DNA from: Turritopsis dohrnii
Taxonomy: Eukaryota; Cnidaria; Hydrozoa; Anthoathecata; Oceaniidae
Length of the DNA: 64,000 nt
Direction: 5' to 3'
Assembly (NCBI GenBank): GCA_027922465.2
Contig: BQMF02000098.1
Span: forward strand, 930,001 to 994,000
Under the pieces are notes generated by a model that was given only the letters and a program-made list of their open reading frames with translations, did no database searches and was not told the DNA's origin. The stretch's first letter is position 1, and every line of letters begins with the position of its first letter. A program made the translations under genes and the position numbers. This document shows, in pieces, positions 47,437 through 57,581 of this stretch.

Positions 47437-49809
47437 GTCAGGGCGCTGAGATGTAAAAAAAACTGGAAACGAGAGGGACAAATTATTTTTAAGTGAAACT
47501 GGTTCGGTAGATCGTACTGATCACGAAATTCTTTACCGGACAATCTGAATTTATTTAAGGGCCATTTCCTGGACCTATATTGGTTTTGATGACGTCATCC
47601 ATAGGACAAAAAATATAGTTCACCTAAAATTGTTAATATATATACCATTCGATAGCATTTTTTGAACTGAACAAAAGTTATGAAAAGGTCATATAGAAAT
47701 TATCTGTCTATGCCGAATTATACATGATAGAAAGTATTTCTATGACGTCATCGCTTATGAAGTTTGACGAATTGGAAGAACAATTCTGAATGAAATTCAC
47801 GGGGTAAAGATCAACACAACACAACGTTATAAGTAAACAAAATATGTAAACTATTCAGTGTCGCTATGAAACTCATCACTGGAATGACAATCATCTTCCA
47901 TCGGAAAAAAGATTCTCGCAGTTCACGCAGTTACATAACTCGGAGCACTTCAAGCCATGCGATCTGCAAACAACTGAACGTGCTTTTTAGTGCAATATTT
48001 TCCTCCATGTGCATTAAAGATGATATCTTGGCAGAGGCTATCAATAACTCGTGTCTTTTTGTTAGATACAGTTGTTCTGCTACTGACCAATATGTTTCGC
48101 ATTACCCTTTAAGGACGATGGAACGATTGTAAAAAATTCAAGTAAAGAGTTTTCAAGTAGATTCAAGTAAAGTGAAAGTTGGTGACAATAAATGTTTTTC
48201 CTCGCGAATTACAGCAGCAACTTCGCATATCTTATCGTCAATGGACAATCACGACTTTTCAAATCGGTTATCTCCTTACATAGGATTTCGATAATTCGCC
48301 CTTTCTCTTCGTTTTTTTTTAAATAAGAGCGATTGTCCATACTTTTGTCGCCAACAGTCCACTTCATCTTTGTGACATTGAATAATTCTATCTAGTTCGT
48401 TTATCAGGAATCATAGAAATGCCAGCCTGTTTTTGTATATTGAGAAGTTCCTCTGTATCTATAATCACGAAATTATCAATGACCTTCTCTTTCACAATTT
48501 TTGCAACAGATACAATAACTGTATCAGTAAAAGAAGAAAAACGCTTCAGTGGTCGAGTGTAATCCCGGTAGCATATTCGATGATATTGGAACTCAAGAGA
48601 TACAATGCTCTGCCAATCTTTCCCAGAAACATCAGTTAGCAAACTGTTATTGTCATTCCTTATTGTGAGGTAAACGTTGTAGCAGCAGTCTCGGTCACAC
48701 ACTTCCCTAAATCCTCATATCCACCGCCTCGTTTGGATGTTTTTAACACCACAGATACAGCAAGTACTTACACACAAAGTATACGGACATCATCCATGCC
48801 GCATTATTCGAAGTAAGGATTTCTGAGAATAAAAGACGTTTGAACAAACCATGACCATCTCTCTTTCTCTCTTTATGCTAAAGTTGACGCTGGTTGACGG
48901 GGGGAGGGTGCTACAACTGTTGACGTCAACCTTCACAATTTTCAAAACCTTGACTTTTCTAATTAAGTATGAAAATGTTTACACTGAATGTGATCTTGAT
49001 GTGGTCCGTCGTGGCGTGGGAAAGTCCTTCCGTATTGTTTTTGTTGGCTCCGTTGTTCCGTTTTTTCGCTCACGTGATGTACGAACGTAAAACAATAAGC
49101 ACAGATGGAGACAACCTCGAACCCAGGGTCTCTTTGCCGCTATCCGTATATCGAAAAGCAGATGGAGATTGATCAGAGAAAAATTACACGAAGATCATTG
49201 CAAATGTTTTTACGTCTAATTAAAAATGCGTAAGAAACTAAGATACAAAAGGACCAGTGGGGTGGAGGTTGTTGTTTTTTTGGAGGGGGAGGGGGATCTC
49301 TTCTCAAACGATGACCTCAACTGAGGGGGAGGGGGCAACGCAAAGTTGACACAAGTTGACAGACAGGGGAGGGGGGAGGGGTGGTCAAAAATCTTGAAAA
49401 AATGGTTGACGTCATTTGTGAACAATTGAGAAATGTTCAAATTAAAAGAAATGTTCTAAAGTTATATTATCAAGTAGATTTTTAAATTTAATTTACAAGT
49501 TTACAATCGATAATAATATCGCTTCATTTTTCCTTGTTTCATTATAAACCCCCGTCTTTCAAATCGAATGTAAAATAGAAATTGACATTCTAAAGAAGCT
49601 ATCATGAAAATATGGCTTCAAAGATGTGGATTTTTAAAGCATGTTTTTAATCACACATTTTCGACCTGGATAGCTTTAATAAATAAAATAATTTTGTCCG
49701 GTAAGGTTTTTCGTGTTGCTTTATAGGTGTATATCACATCTATCAAGCTTTTAATTTGTCCCCCGATTTTGCATAGTTATTTGATTTTTTTACGTCTCAG
49801 CGCCCTGAC
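47437..49809. mobile_element. TA-flanked element with GTCAGGGCGCTGAG ends
   Basis: The left end GTCAGGGCGCTGAGATGTAA and right end TTACGTCTCAGCGCCCTGAC (to 49809) are inverted, extending to GGACAAATT/AATTTGTCC, with TA on each side. It is nested in the 5' UTR of the pogo-like element. Its right border is the exact place where the Harbinger element inserted. Inside are a broken minus-strand ORF (48388) and G-rich tracts (49258-49382), but no complete transposase. Confidence 0.7.
48388..48760 (-). pseudogene. Fragment of a CYRDYTR-type transposon-associated protein
   Basis: Read from 48760 down, one frame gives GGGYEDLGKCVTETAATTFT and then a shift into the 104-codon frame at 48388-48702, with IRNDNNSLLTDVSGKDWQSI and YHRICYRDYTRPLKR. 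A spaced Cys/His pattern plus a YHRxCYRxYTR box is common in uncharacterised, often transposon-linked proteins of cnidarians and other invertebrates, as I recall; the exact family name is unknown to me. The frameshift and short length make it a relic. Confidence 0.45.
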
Positions 49810-49868
49810 TAAAGCCGAAACTCCACGACACGGAAAAGGTAGCGCTATCGATTTTTTCCGCCGCTACA

Positions 49869-50276
49869 TTGTCAATGTCGCCGCTACCAATTGAGTTCAA
49901 TCTCCACGATATTGAGAAATATTTTTGCGCGCCTTCTAATAATAATAACGACTACAACAACAAGATGGAAAACAGAGATAATATAAAATATGCTTTGTTA
50001 CTTCGAAACTTGTATTTATATAGATACATTATCATGAAAAAGAAAATTACTGCTAATAGACAAATCCGTAAATCCAGAAGATTTTGGGTCAGAAAAATCT
50101 ATGAAGAAAGAGAATCAAAAGAAGAATTTCATAGTTTAATTCTCGAAATGAAACTAAGTGATCATGAGTTGTTTTTTAAAACGTTTCGAATGTCTCCAAC
50201 AACTTTTGAAAAGCTTCTATATTTGATCGGACCTAGCATAACAAAGCAAAAAACTGTAATGCGAGACCCTTTCTAA
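49869..50276 (+). pseudogene. Harbinger transposase, N-terminal exon only
   Basis: The 135-codon frame starts with a low-complexity Asn-rich leader and contains RKSRRFWVRKIYEERESKEE and MKLSDHELFFKTFRMSPTTF, which resembles the N-terminus of PIF/Harbinger nucleases (helical, before the DDE domain). It stops right after VMRDP. The DDE catalytic domain is absent from the element, and the next sequence is already the 3' end of the convergent MADF gene, so the catalytic part was deleted. It would not be active alone. Confidence 0.75.
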
Positions 50277-53200
50277 ATTACTTTTAGCTGTATTTAAATT
50301 GCTTTCTGTAGGATGGTTTTCTGTCCGCTCATGCAAGAATCTCATTTGTTCAAAAAATTTACATGTTGGTAGTTCCGAATATGCTGATCCAGACCTTGTA
50401 GCCACTTTTCTTTTGTCAAGACACCGTTTCAAATTGTCCTTGAGATTTTTAAGTATACGCTGAAGTACAGCACCTGTTATGAAATAAAAAAGTAGAAGAC
50501 ATGTAAATTATTCAGTAAAGATATCAACAACGCAGACAGTTTTTACCATTACCATTACCATTTTATATTCACAACTTCATAACATTTACTTTTACTGCAC
50601 ATATTAACTTGTATATTACAGTTTATAATATCTAGCAACTTTTATTGTCTCTGAGTTATCATACACCTGTAAGTTACAAAAAATATTCTGAAAATGTACA
50701 ATAATGTTGATTGTTCCCTGAAAATTAAAAGCTTCTATGTGAGAACAAAACAAATCTTTTACTTCTATTAATAGAAAGTTAGGCACAAGATCTTTCAGAA
50801 AAGTTTTTAATTCGTATGATTAAGCATCTGCGATATTATCCGAAAAAAACATTGAGAATTAAATAACAGAGGTTCGGAATTCCCGAGTTACAAAACCGAG
50901 TTACAAAACCGAGTTACGCATTATGACGTCACAAACCGAGTTACTAACTCGGAAATTTTATTTTGTTTTATTTTTTCCGAGTTACTAACTCGGAAATTTT
51001 ATTTTGTTTTATTTTTCCGAGTTACTAACTCGGGAATTTTATTTTGTTTTATTTTTTCCGAGTTACTAACTCGGAAATTTTATTTTGTTTTATTTTTTCC
51101 GAGTTACTAACTCGGGAATTTTATTTTGTTTTATTTTTTCCGAGTTACTAACTCGGAAATTTTATTCTTATAAAATATTCCCGAGTTACTAACTCGGAAA
51201 ATTTTATCTGCTATACGTTTTTAATTTTTAGTTTGCTTTATGTTTTTCGAGTTAGTGGCTAAGAATTAAATCACAAAATGAAATGAAACACTGCAAGTTC
51301 ACCAAATGATGTATCCACTGTTGCGTATTAAGAGTTATTTTTTAGTTAATTAAAACTTGGAGTAACTCAATAACAGTAATATTTAGCTTTTATTAGCTTT
51401 TCGTTAGATTTGATTGATGGTGGAAATGATGTTATCGTTCAGCTTTTTGGCAATTTTTTTAGTCAAAAAAGGAGCAAACTATAAAGGTGCTTCGACGTTC
51501 GTGAAAATGTGCATTTTAGGAAAAATTGACACTAAATTCTAAAAGTGCTTCGATAGTAGAAACTAAGTTCAAATCAAGGGTGACAATTTCGATGGGGGTC
51601 AATTTTTACACTTTGCTCAAAAGTGTGCTCGGGAAGTATAAACGAGGATTTTAGTGACCGACTGAAATGTTACCCGACCACGACTATTTAAATATATAGA
51701 AATATCTTCATGAAAATTTATATTCAATAATACTGATTGCATTTATGTCGTATATTGTGGGTCATGAGATCCGGAAATACTTTTCCTAAACAGCAACATA
51801 ATTTATTAAATTTACAGTAAAAATCAAAAATGTTTTGCTGGACAACATTTAGGCGAAAATTGTCGCCGAAAATTTGTGCAGCGAAATTAGAAGTTTCCCG
51901 CCGAAATTTTTGGATTTTATCCCTTTTTTGTTTTTGGTGTTTTAAGCTGTATGAAGGTCGATGAAATACTTCTTTCAGTCGATTTATTCTTTTCAGCAAT
52001 TAAAATTACTTTTAAACCGAACATCGTGAAGAACTTCTTTTTTGACTTTAGGACACCGATGGTGGAGTAAGGTCAAATCAAGCGGCGTATTGTTTTTTAA
52101 TCTAGGAACGAAAGGTCGTTTCACAAGTAGAATATTAAACTCGATGAAATGCTTAAAATTTGGATATTCCGAAAACAACTTTGCAACTATCTTACTGTTT
52201 AATAAAATATGGTAGAATTTTGTTAACTTGCTTTCTTTTGTTAAACGTTCAGACAAGTCTTCTTGTTTATGTCGCGCAGTCATTCCAGTGTTATAACAAT
52301 AGCAGTTCGAAATTAAAAACACGTTCAGATACAAATAGACCATGAGAACAATTTGTTATGGAGTGTGCTTTTTAAATGATTGCGTGCACAGAGAAACCAT
52401 GTAAACTATGCGAAAAACAAGTTTTCAAAATCAAAGTAACATTGTTCTTCTTGCTTTATTTCACCCAAACTATTTTGTGCCACTATTAGATTAGATCTCT
52501 ATCCACTAATAACTCTTAATACGTTATAGTGTATGCATCATTTGGTGAACTTATAGTGTTATCCTTCCTTGTGGTTTAAGTTCCAGTGCTAAAATACTTT
52601 TTATTTATCAATTTTGTGATAACATATAATGTGATGATATATCACTTCGGTGATATAGGTCCCCATTTGTAGTTATGCACATACACATAGTCAATACAAG
52701 TGCGAATTTGAAGCTGAAGCACTTTGAAAATTAAGTGCACCTCAGGCACAAATAGCAAATTCGTAACCAGCATAGTCAAATTTTTTTATGGAAAATTTAG
52801 GCTCATAATGAATTGTTTGAAAATTTGGTCCGAAATTCTCTTTTAATTTCACTTTCATTTCAAGTCATTTTGTGATTTAGTTTTTAGACACTAACTCGAA
52901 AAACATAAAGCAAACTAAAAATTAAAAACGTATAGCAGATAAAATTTTCCGAGTTAGTAACTCGGGAATATTTTATAAGAATAAAATTTCCGAGCTAGTA
53001 ACTCGGAAAAAATAAAACAAAATAAAATTCCCGAGTTAGTAACTCGGAAAAAATAAAACAAAATAAAATTTCCGAGTTAGTAACTCGGAAAAAATAAAAC
53101 AAAATAAAATTCCCGAGTTAGTAACTCGGAAAAAATAAAACAAAATAAAATTTCCGAGTTAGTAACTCGGAAAAAATAAAACAAAATAAAATTTCCGAGT

Positions 53201-53691
53201 TAGTAACTCGGTTTGTGACGTCATAATGCGTAACTCGGTTTTGTAACTCGGTTTTGTAACTCGGGAATTCCGAACCTCTAAATAACAGGTATATTACAGT
53301 TATGTTTCAAAAACATTGATAGCATAAATTTTAGCATAAACTTACATTCAGTTTTAAACATCTCTGATAACTCCTTCCAAGCATTTGCTTTTCTGTTTCT
53401 TTGTTTGTAAGAAGGATCCTTAGTGTCCCAAAGACATCGAAAATGTCTTATTGCCTCTATGAATGCCTCTCTATCCACTCCTCCGTCTTGCTGGCTCTCA
53501 TTTTCAATTGTACTTTGCTCAAGAGTTACAATGCTCCCCTCGTCTGATACAGTACTTTGTTCATTTACCGGAATGCTTTGCTGTGGCTGAAAAAGTACAG
53601 TATTTTGCTGTTGCTGCCACATTCTTTGCACAAATTCGTTGAAGTTTGCTTGCATGTGAGCATCTTCACACGACGCCATTTTGAACATCAC
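50217..53691 (-). CDS. MADF/Myb-SANT-like protein of the Harbinger element
   Basis: Two exons fit: 53346-53691 (start ATG at 53689-53691; donor GAAT|GTAAGT) and 50217-50473 (acceptor TTTCATAACAG), joined in phase (T plus GT). Exon 1 has a Gln-rich leader (FNEFVQRMWQQQQ) and the first MADF half (FIEAIRHFRCLWDTKDPSYK, then KANAWKELSEMFKTE). Exon 2 gives the second half (LKDNLKRCLDKRK, FEQMRFLHERTE). Harbinger elements encode such a DNA-binding partner that helps import the transposase and recognise the ends. The intron holds the foldback element 50869-53278. The last 60 bp overlap the transposase frame. Confidence 0.7.
50936..51200. repeat. Tandem array, 41-bp unit (left foldback arm)
   Basis: Six to seven units of CCGAGTTACTAACTCGG plus AAATTTTATTTTGTTTTATT, varying mainly at one position (CGGAAA or CGGGAA). 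Confidence 0.92.
51724..52343 (-). other. Unidentified coding-like cargo of the foldback element
   Basis: Two minus-strand frames, 51993-52343 (116 aa) and 51724-51999 (91 aa), lie between the arms, where a transposase is expected. The first starts with a hydrophobic stretch (YLYLNVFLISNCYCY), followed by RHKQEDLSERLTKESKLTKF and FSEYPNFKHFIEFNILLV, then NNTPLDLTLLHHRCPKVKKE, which has the look of a degenerate ankyrin or SOCS-box type segment. The second is Lys- and Phe-rich. I do not recognise a family. They may be a captured host fragment (as in Pack-MULEs) or chance frames. Confidence 0.3.
52948..53215. repeat. Tandem array, 41-bp unit (right foldback arm)
   Basis: Inverted counterpart of 50936-51200, with units CCGAGTTAGTAACTCGG separated by AAAAAATAAAACAAAATAAAAT. 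Six to seven units, again alternating between ATTTCC and ATTCCC before the palindrome. Confidence 0.92.
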
Positions 53692-53941
53692 GCTTGCACA
53701 AGAATTTTTTGTTTGTTTACAGTTTTAAGCATTTTGATTGGCTGGATTTAACAGCGACCGGCGAAAAAGTAGAAACTGATCGAACTACTGGTTGCTCGAC
53801 ATTTTCCGACGCTACATTTCTCATCTGCTACAACATTACGTCATTTGATTCTACTACGCATGTGTAGCGGCGGAAAAAATCGATAGCGCTACCTTTTCCG
53901 TCTCGTGGAGTTTCGGCTTAATATCACAAAGATTATTTAAA

Positions 53942-54115
53942 ATGACGCCTGTAAAACCACGAAAGCTAGACAATAAATCCATAGGGATTAAATGTAAAGC
54001 CCTAAAAGACTTGGAAAAAGGTGTGAAAAACAAGGACGTTGCAGCAAAGTACGGTGTTAAAAAAAGCACCCTTTCAACATGGCTCAAAAATAAAAAGAAA
54101 TCTATAATTACGTAA
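53942..54115 (+). pseudogene. Tigger/pogo transposase, N-terminal HTH (5' part)
   Basis: The ATG at 53942 opens 57 codons ending in TAA at 54113-54115. The peptide (PVKPRKLDNKSIGIKCKALK, DLEKGVKNKDVAAKYGVKKS, TLSTWLKNKKK) is a Psq/CENP-B-type N-terminal helix-turn-helix that binds the transposon end. After KKK the reading runs into the DIRS-type insert, and the stop codon belongs to that insert. The frame continues at about 58818. The ATG lies 21 bp beyond the Harbinger right target duplication. Confidence 0.82.
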
Positions 54116-54540
54116 GGCCGCGCAGCGGCCGCAATGTAATTAGGATTTTATGAATAAAATCGGAGACGATATAAGGATGACGTCAACCCTAGTGCATAGG
54201 CCGCAGAGCGGAACGAGGACCGACATGGGAAATTTACAAGCAAAAAACAAGTATATTTCGAAAACTTGCATGTGTATTCTATAAAAAGTTATCTAAAACT
54301 ACCACGACTACCATAGCTGATGTAACCACGTCCGCGAGCTAAAAGAACAATGATGATAGTGAATAACAAGAGTATTGGGTTGGGAAGGCCGATTTTATTC
54401 ATGAAATCCTAATTACATTGCGGCCGCTGCGCGGCCTTACGTAATTATAGATTTTATTTCATAAAATCTCCGACGATATAAGGATGACGTCAACCCTAGT
54501 GCATAGGCCGCAGAACGGCCCTGCGGATCACCTCTGTTTG
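54098..54540. repeat. DIRS terminal and internal complementary repeats (left side)
   Basis: CTATAATTACGTAAGGCCGC (about 54101) is inverted at about 54430-54450, each next to GGCCGCTGCGCGGCC-like palindromes and ATTAGGATTTTAT/GATTTTATTCATG. The block GATATAAGGATGACGTCAAC plus CCTAGTGCATAGGCCGCAGA occurs twice in direct orientation (about 54168 and 54474) and once inverted at 58753-58793. Inverted ends plus an internal complementary region are typical of DIRS elements, which replicate through circular DNA and make no target duplication. Confidence 0.65.
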
Positions 54541-54548
54541 AAGCCTAA

Positions 54549-55650
54549 CTAAAGACCAATACTGTTTTGATATTTTTTGCTGGGTTTTTCGACCACTTTA
54601 TGGTACCTCTGCTGCCAGACAGATTGTCCTGACCAATGACCTCGGTCTAATATTTCACGTGTACATAAGCCTGCCATAGCTGCCTTAGAGGATGAAGCAG
54701 ACCTGGTGGAGTGAGGCTTATAAACATTGATATCAATACCAGAAGCTTTTAAGACTTCCTTTATCCATCCTGACACTGTCGAACGTTTTACTTCTGTGTG
54801 AGGTTTCACAGTTCCCGGAAGTAATTGAGATTTCTTTCCATTATTCCGGGAATTTTTGGTGACTTCCAGGTACCTGTCAATTGTCCATACTACGCATAGT
54901 TTTCTATTCTCTGCAAATTCTTCGAATTCTACTGATAAAGGAGGTTTCCCTTGATGCCAACTCTTAGTCAATTTATCAAAGGTAAAAATATAACTAGTGT
55001 CTGTTCTACACATGTATTGAGTGTTCAGAAGACCAATTTCATGAGCTCGTGAAGCTGCAGTTAGTGCTAGTAGAATAGTTAATTTGTGAGTCAAAGTTCG
55101 TAGAGAGAGTTGTTCATTAAATGGTAGACTAGATATATAATTCAAAACATCTTGCACATTCCAAACAAAAGGTTTTAAAGGTTTTGGCGGTCTTTTATTG
55201 AAAACTTCTTTAATTAAAGCACACACTCGTGGGTGTTGGCCAACAGGAGTGTTTTGTACCGGTTCATGATAAGCAGATATGGCTGATCTATGAAAAGCGA
55301 TTCTAGAGTATCCCATTCCTTCACTAAACAGGTGGTTTAAAAATTCTAAGACTTCAGTCACAGGGCATCGAATTGGATCAGTTTTCCTTCCACCACACCA
55401 GCTAACCCACTTTCTCCAGGCCGAGTTGTAATTTGATAAAGATCCTGTTCTCCTAGAGCATGAGATAAGCTCCGCAGTTGCTGGCGAAATTCCTTCTGCT
55501 TCCAGTGACTTCCTGAAAGTTTCCAAGCCACTAAGCGTAGTTGGCCTTGAGTTGCTAATGGGTGTTTTTCCCTGCCTGGGTTTAACACAATGTTTGGAAT
55601 TTGTGGTAATAGAATTGGAGATTGAATTGACATTGTTAGGAGATTTGCAT
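54549..55650 (-). CDS. Tyrosine recombinase (DIRS YR)
   Basis: The last ~340 residues of the frame ending at 54549 form a lambda-integrase-type recombinase. The core-binding part has LSNYNSAWRKWVSWCGG and EVLEFLNHLFSEG. The catalytic residues appear in order: Arg in AASRAHEI, His-x-x-Arg in KPHSTRSASSSKAA, His in DRGHWSG and Tyr in WQQRYHKV. The enzyme integrates the circular DNA intermediate. In DIRS elements this ORF overlaps the end of RT/RNase H in another frame, and the same is seen here (RT/RH frame ends 55358). The true start is unclear; I place it near 55650. The frame is joined to the RT frame only because of the poly-G tract. Confidence 0.85.
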
Positions 55651-56075
55651 ACCATGGTTGAGTATGCCATGCTGGTGTTATCTGAATGATCTCTGCTTTT
55701 TCCATCAGAACTTTTTTCACTATTTGTGTTATCAGACAAAATGGAGGGAAAGCATCTCCCTTTACCCCCTTCCAAGGTTGAAGTAGAGCATTGGTTGCTA
55801 TGCTCCCTGGGTCTGGTCTCCAAGACATGTACCTGGGTACTTGATGGTTTAGCCTTGATGCAAAAAGGTCCACCTCTGGAGTCCCAAGCACTTCCTCTAT
55901 CTTGTTGAAAGTTCTCCTGTCTAACTTCCAATCGCTCCTGTCCTGCATGTGCCTTGACTCCCAATCTGCTGTCACATTCAACTTCCCTGGGAGGTATTCC
56001 GCAGTAAGTGTGATCCCTTGCAATAACAGATAATCCCAGATTTCCTTTGTAATTTTGAGGAGTTTTTGATTCTTT

Positions 56076-56112
<37 letters not shown>

Positions 56113-57581
56113 CCCCCCATCCTTACCAGGTAACTTAATGCTGTCATGTTGTCCATTTGAAGGTGAATGGACATACACTGCTGCTCCTTGGTGTAGCAGA
56201 GAATGGCAAGATGGGCTGCTTTTAATTCTAATAGGTTGATGTGTTCTTCCTGTTCCTTGAGTGACCACCTCCCCCCTGTGGGAACTCCCTGGCACACTGC
56301 CCCCCAGCCTGTCTTGCTGGCATCTGTTTGAATAGTCACTGAATTTGTAGTTACTTTTAGTGGTCTCCCATTTTGTAGGGATAAATTTTGAATCCACCAT
56401 TGCAGTTCCTCTCTGGAATCTGCATTTAGAGTTATCATTGTCTGATATGAGCAAGCTATTTGAAGACCCTCTATTTGTTGTCTCTGAAGATATCTCTGCT
56501 GTAGTCTGCCTGGTAGTACAGCTTGGGCTGAAAATGAGAGTTTTCCTATCAATTGAGACAACTCCATCACCGATACTTTCTTCGCTAGTAACATTTTTCT
56601 GCATTTGTTTTGAATGTCTAAGACCTTCTGTTCTGGTAAGGAGAGTGTCATTGTCACTGAATCTACTATTACCCCAAGGAATTCTATCTGTTGAACTGGT
56701 TGGAAGAAAGATTTCTTCTGATTTATGATGAATCCTAGATTCTGGAGAAGATAAATTAGAGTGTCTCTGTCCTGCACTAACTTCATTTGCTTTTGAGCCA
56801 TCAATAGCATATCGTCCAGAAATATTATTAGTCTGATGTTTATCCTCCTTAATACTGAGATTGGTATCTTTAGTAATTTTGTGAAAATCAACGGGGCTGG
56901 TCCGAGGCCAAAACATAGGCAAAGAAATTCGTAGAGGTTTCCCTCCCACAAAAATCGCACAAACTTCCTGAAATCCTTTGCTATGGGTATTGAAAAGTAG
57001 GCGTCTTTCAGGTCTATCTTGCACATGAAGTCGTTTTGTTGCAAAAGATCCTTCAACAGGTGCATACTTTCCATCTTGAAATGGTGATATGGAATGAACT
57101 CGTTCAATCTCTTCAAATTTATCACCGGTCTGTTGCCCCCATCCTTTTTTGGAACCAGGAAAATATTGCTCAAAAACTGACGCGCTACTGGTGTGACCTG
57201 CCTTACTGCTCCTTTTGATAACATTTCCCGTACCTCTTGTGAGACTAATTTGTGGTCTTGTTGATTTAAACTTGGTGTACGAGGTGCCTCCTTTTGATAA
57301 GGGTGTGACTGAAAGGGGATTTTGTACCCTGTGACTATCTGAAGGATATTGGGATCCTGAGTTAGTTTCTCCCAATTCTGTACAAAATATTTTATCCTGC
57401 CAGCCAGGGGAACTTGGGGAACTGACCCTGGAAACAGTTTGAGAATAGCTGGATTTACGTTTCTCAAATCTACTTGAACTAATACTGGAAAAGAGATTGA
57501 AAGATGACTTACCATTTTGATAGTTGCCTCCTGAGTTGAGCGAGCCTCTTCGAACGTGCAGTGTTCTTCGCCCCCCACCAC
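55358..57581 (-). CDS. DIRS reverse transcriptase / RNase H
   Basis: From 57581 to about 56112 the frame encodes an RT with FLVPKKDGGNRPVINLKRL, KIDLKDAYFSIPI, LCFGLGPAPLIFTKLL and the catalytic box IIFLDDMLL, then an RNase H domain (TIQTDASKTGWGAVC, NLLELKAAHLAI, MDNMTALSYL). After the 33-base C/G homopolymer at 56078-56110 the RNase H end and linker continue in another frame (55358-56023, LTAEYLPGKLNVTADWESRH, TPEVDLFASRLNHQVPRY, WKGVKGDAFPPFCLI). The break falls between MGG and TKNQK-like sequence, so the tract itself caused the shift. It is either repeat expansion or a sequencing/assembly fault. Confidence 0.82.
56078..56118. repeat. Poly-C homopolymer (33 C, AA, 6 C)
   Basis: Thirty-three consecutive C followed by AA and six more C. 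On the coding (minus) strand it encodes a Gly run inside RNase H and shifts the frame. Confidence 0.97.

Larger units (their letters stand above)
50869..53278. mobile_element. Foldback element, 2.4 kb, with perfect 9-bp target duplication
   Basis: The ends GAGGTTCGGAATTCCCGAGT (50869) and ACTCGGGAATTCCGAACCTC (ending 53278) are inverted and flanked by TAAATAACA on both sides (50860-50868, 53279-53287). Each arm contains a TGACGTCA block and a tandem array of an approximately 41-bp unit with the palindrome CCGAGTTACTAACTCGG. The arms continue inward to ACCAAATGATG. A 9-bp duplication with long inverted arms fits a Mutator-like (MULE) foldback element. No transposase is present. The right arm has an extra block of about 300 bp (52565-52870). 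Confidence 0.85.
49813..53918. mobile_element. PIF/Harbinger element, 4.1 kb
   Basis: AGCCGAAACTCCACGACACG at 49813 and CGTCTCGTGGAGTTTCGGCT ending at 53918 are inverted ends of about 55 bp that continue through GGTAGCGCTATCGATTTTTTCCGCCGCTAC. A TAA flanks both sides (49810-49812, 53919-53921), the 3-bp TWA duplication of this superfamily. It carries both Harbinger genes, convergent: a truncated transposase (49869) and a MADF protein (minus, 53691 to 50217). The MADF intron is interrupted by a foldback element. Confidence 0.92.

Noticed and set aside
49216..49440. Minus-strand Pro/Ser-rich ORF (PLPCLSTCVNFALPPPPQL)
   Set aside because: It is a translation of the G-rich tracts of the TA-flanked element.
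50936..53215. Two independent satellites with the CCGAGTTACTAACTCGG unit
   Set aside because: They are mirror arms of one foldback element with a shared 9-bp target duplication.
54549..57581. One 1010-aa RT-recombinase fusion protein
   Set aside because: The fusion exists only because the poly-G tract shifts the frame; the normal DIRS layout has RT/RNase H and recombinase in overlapping frames, as the 55358-56023 frame shows.
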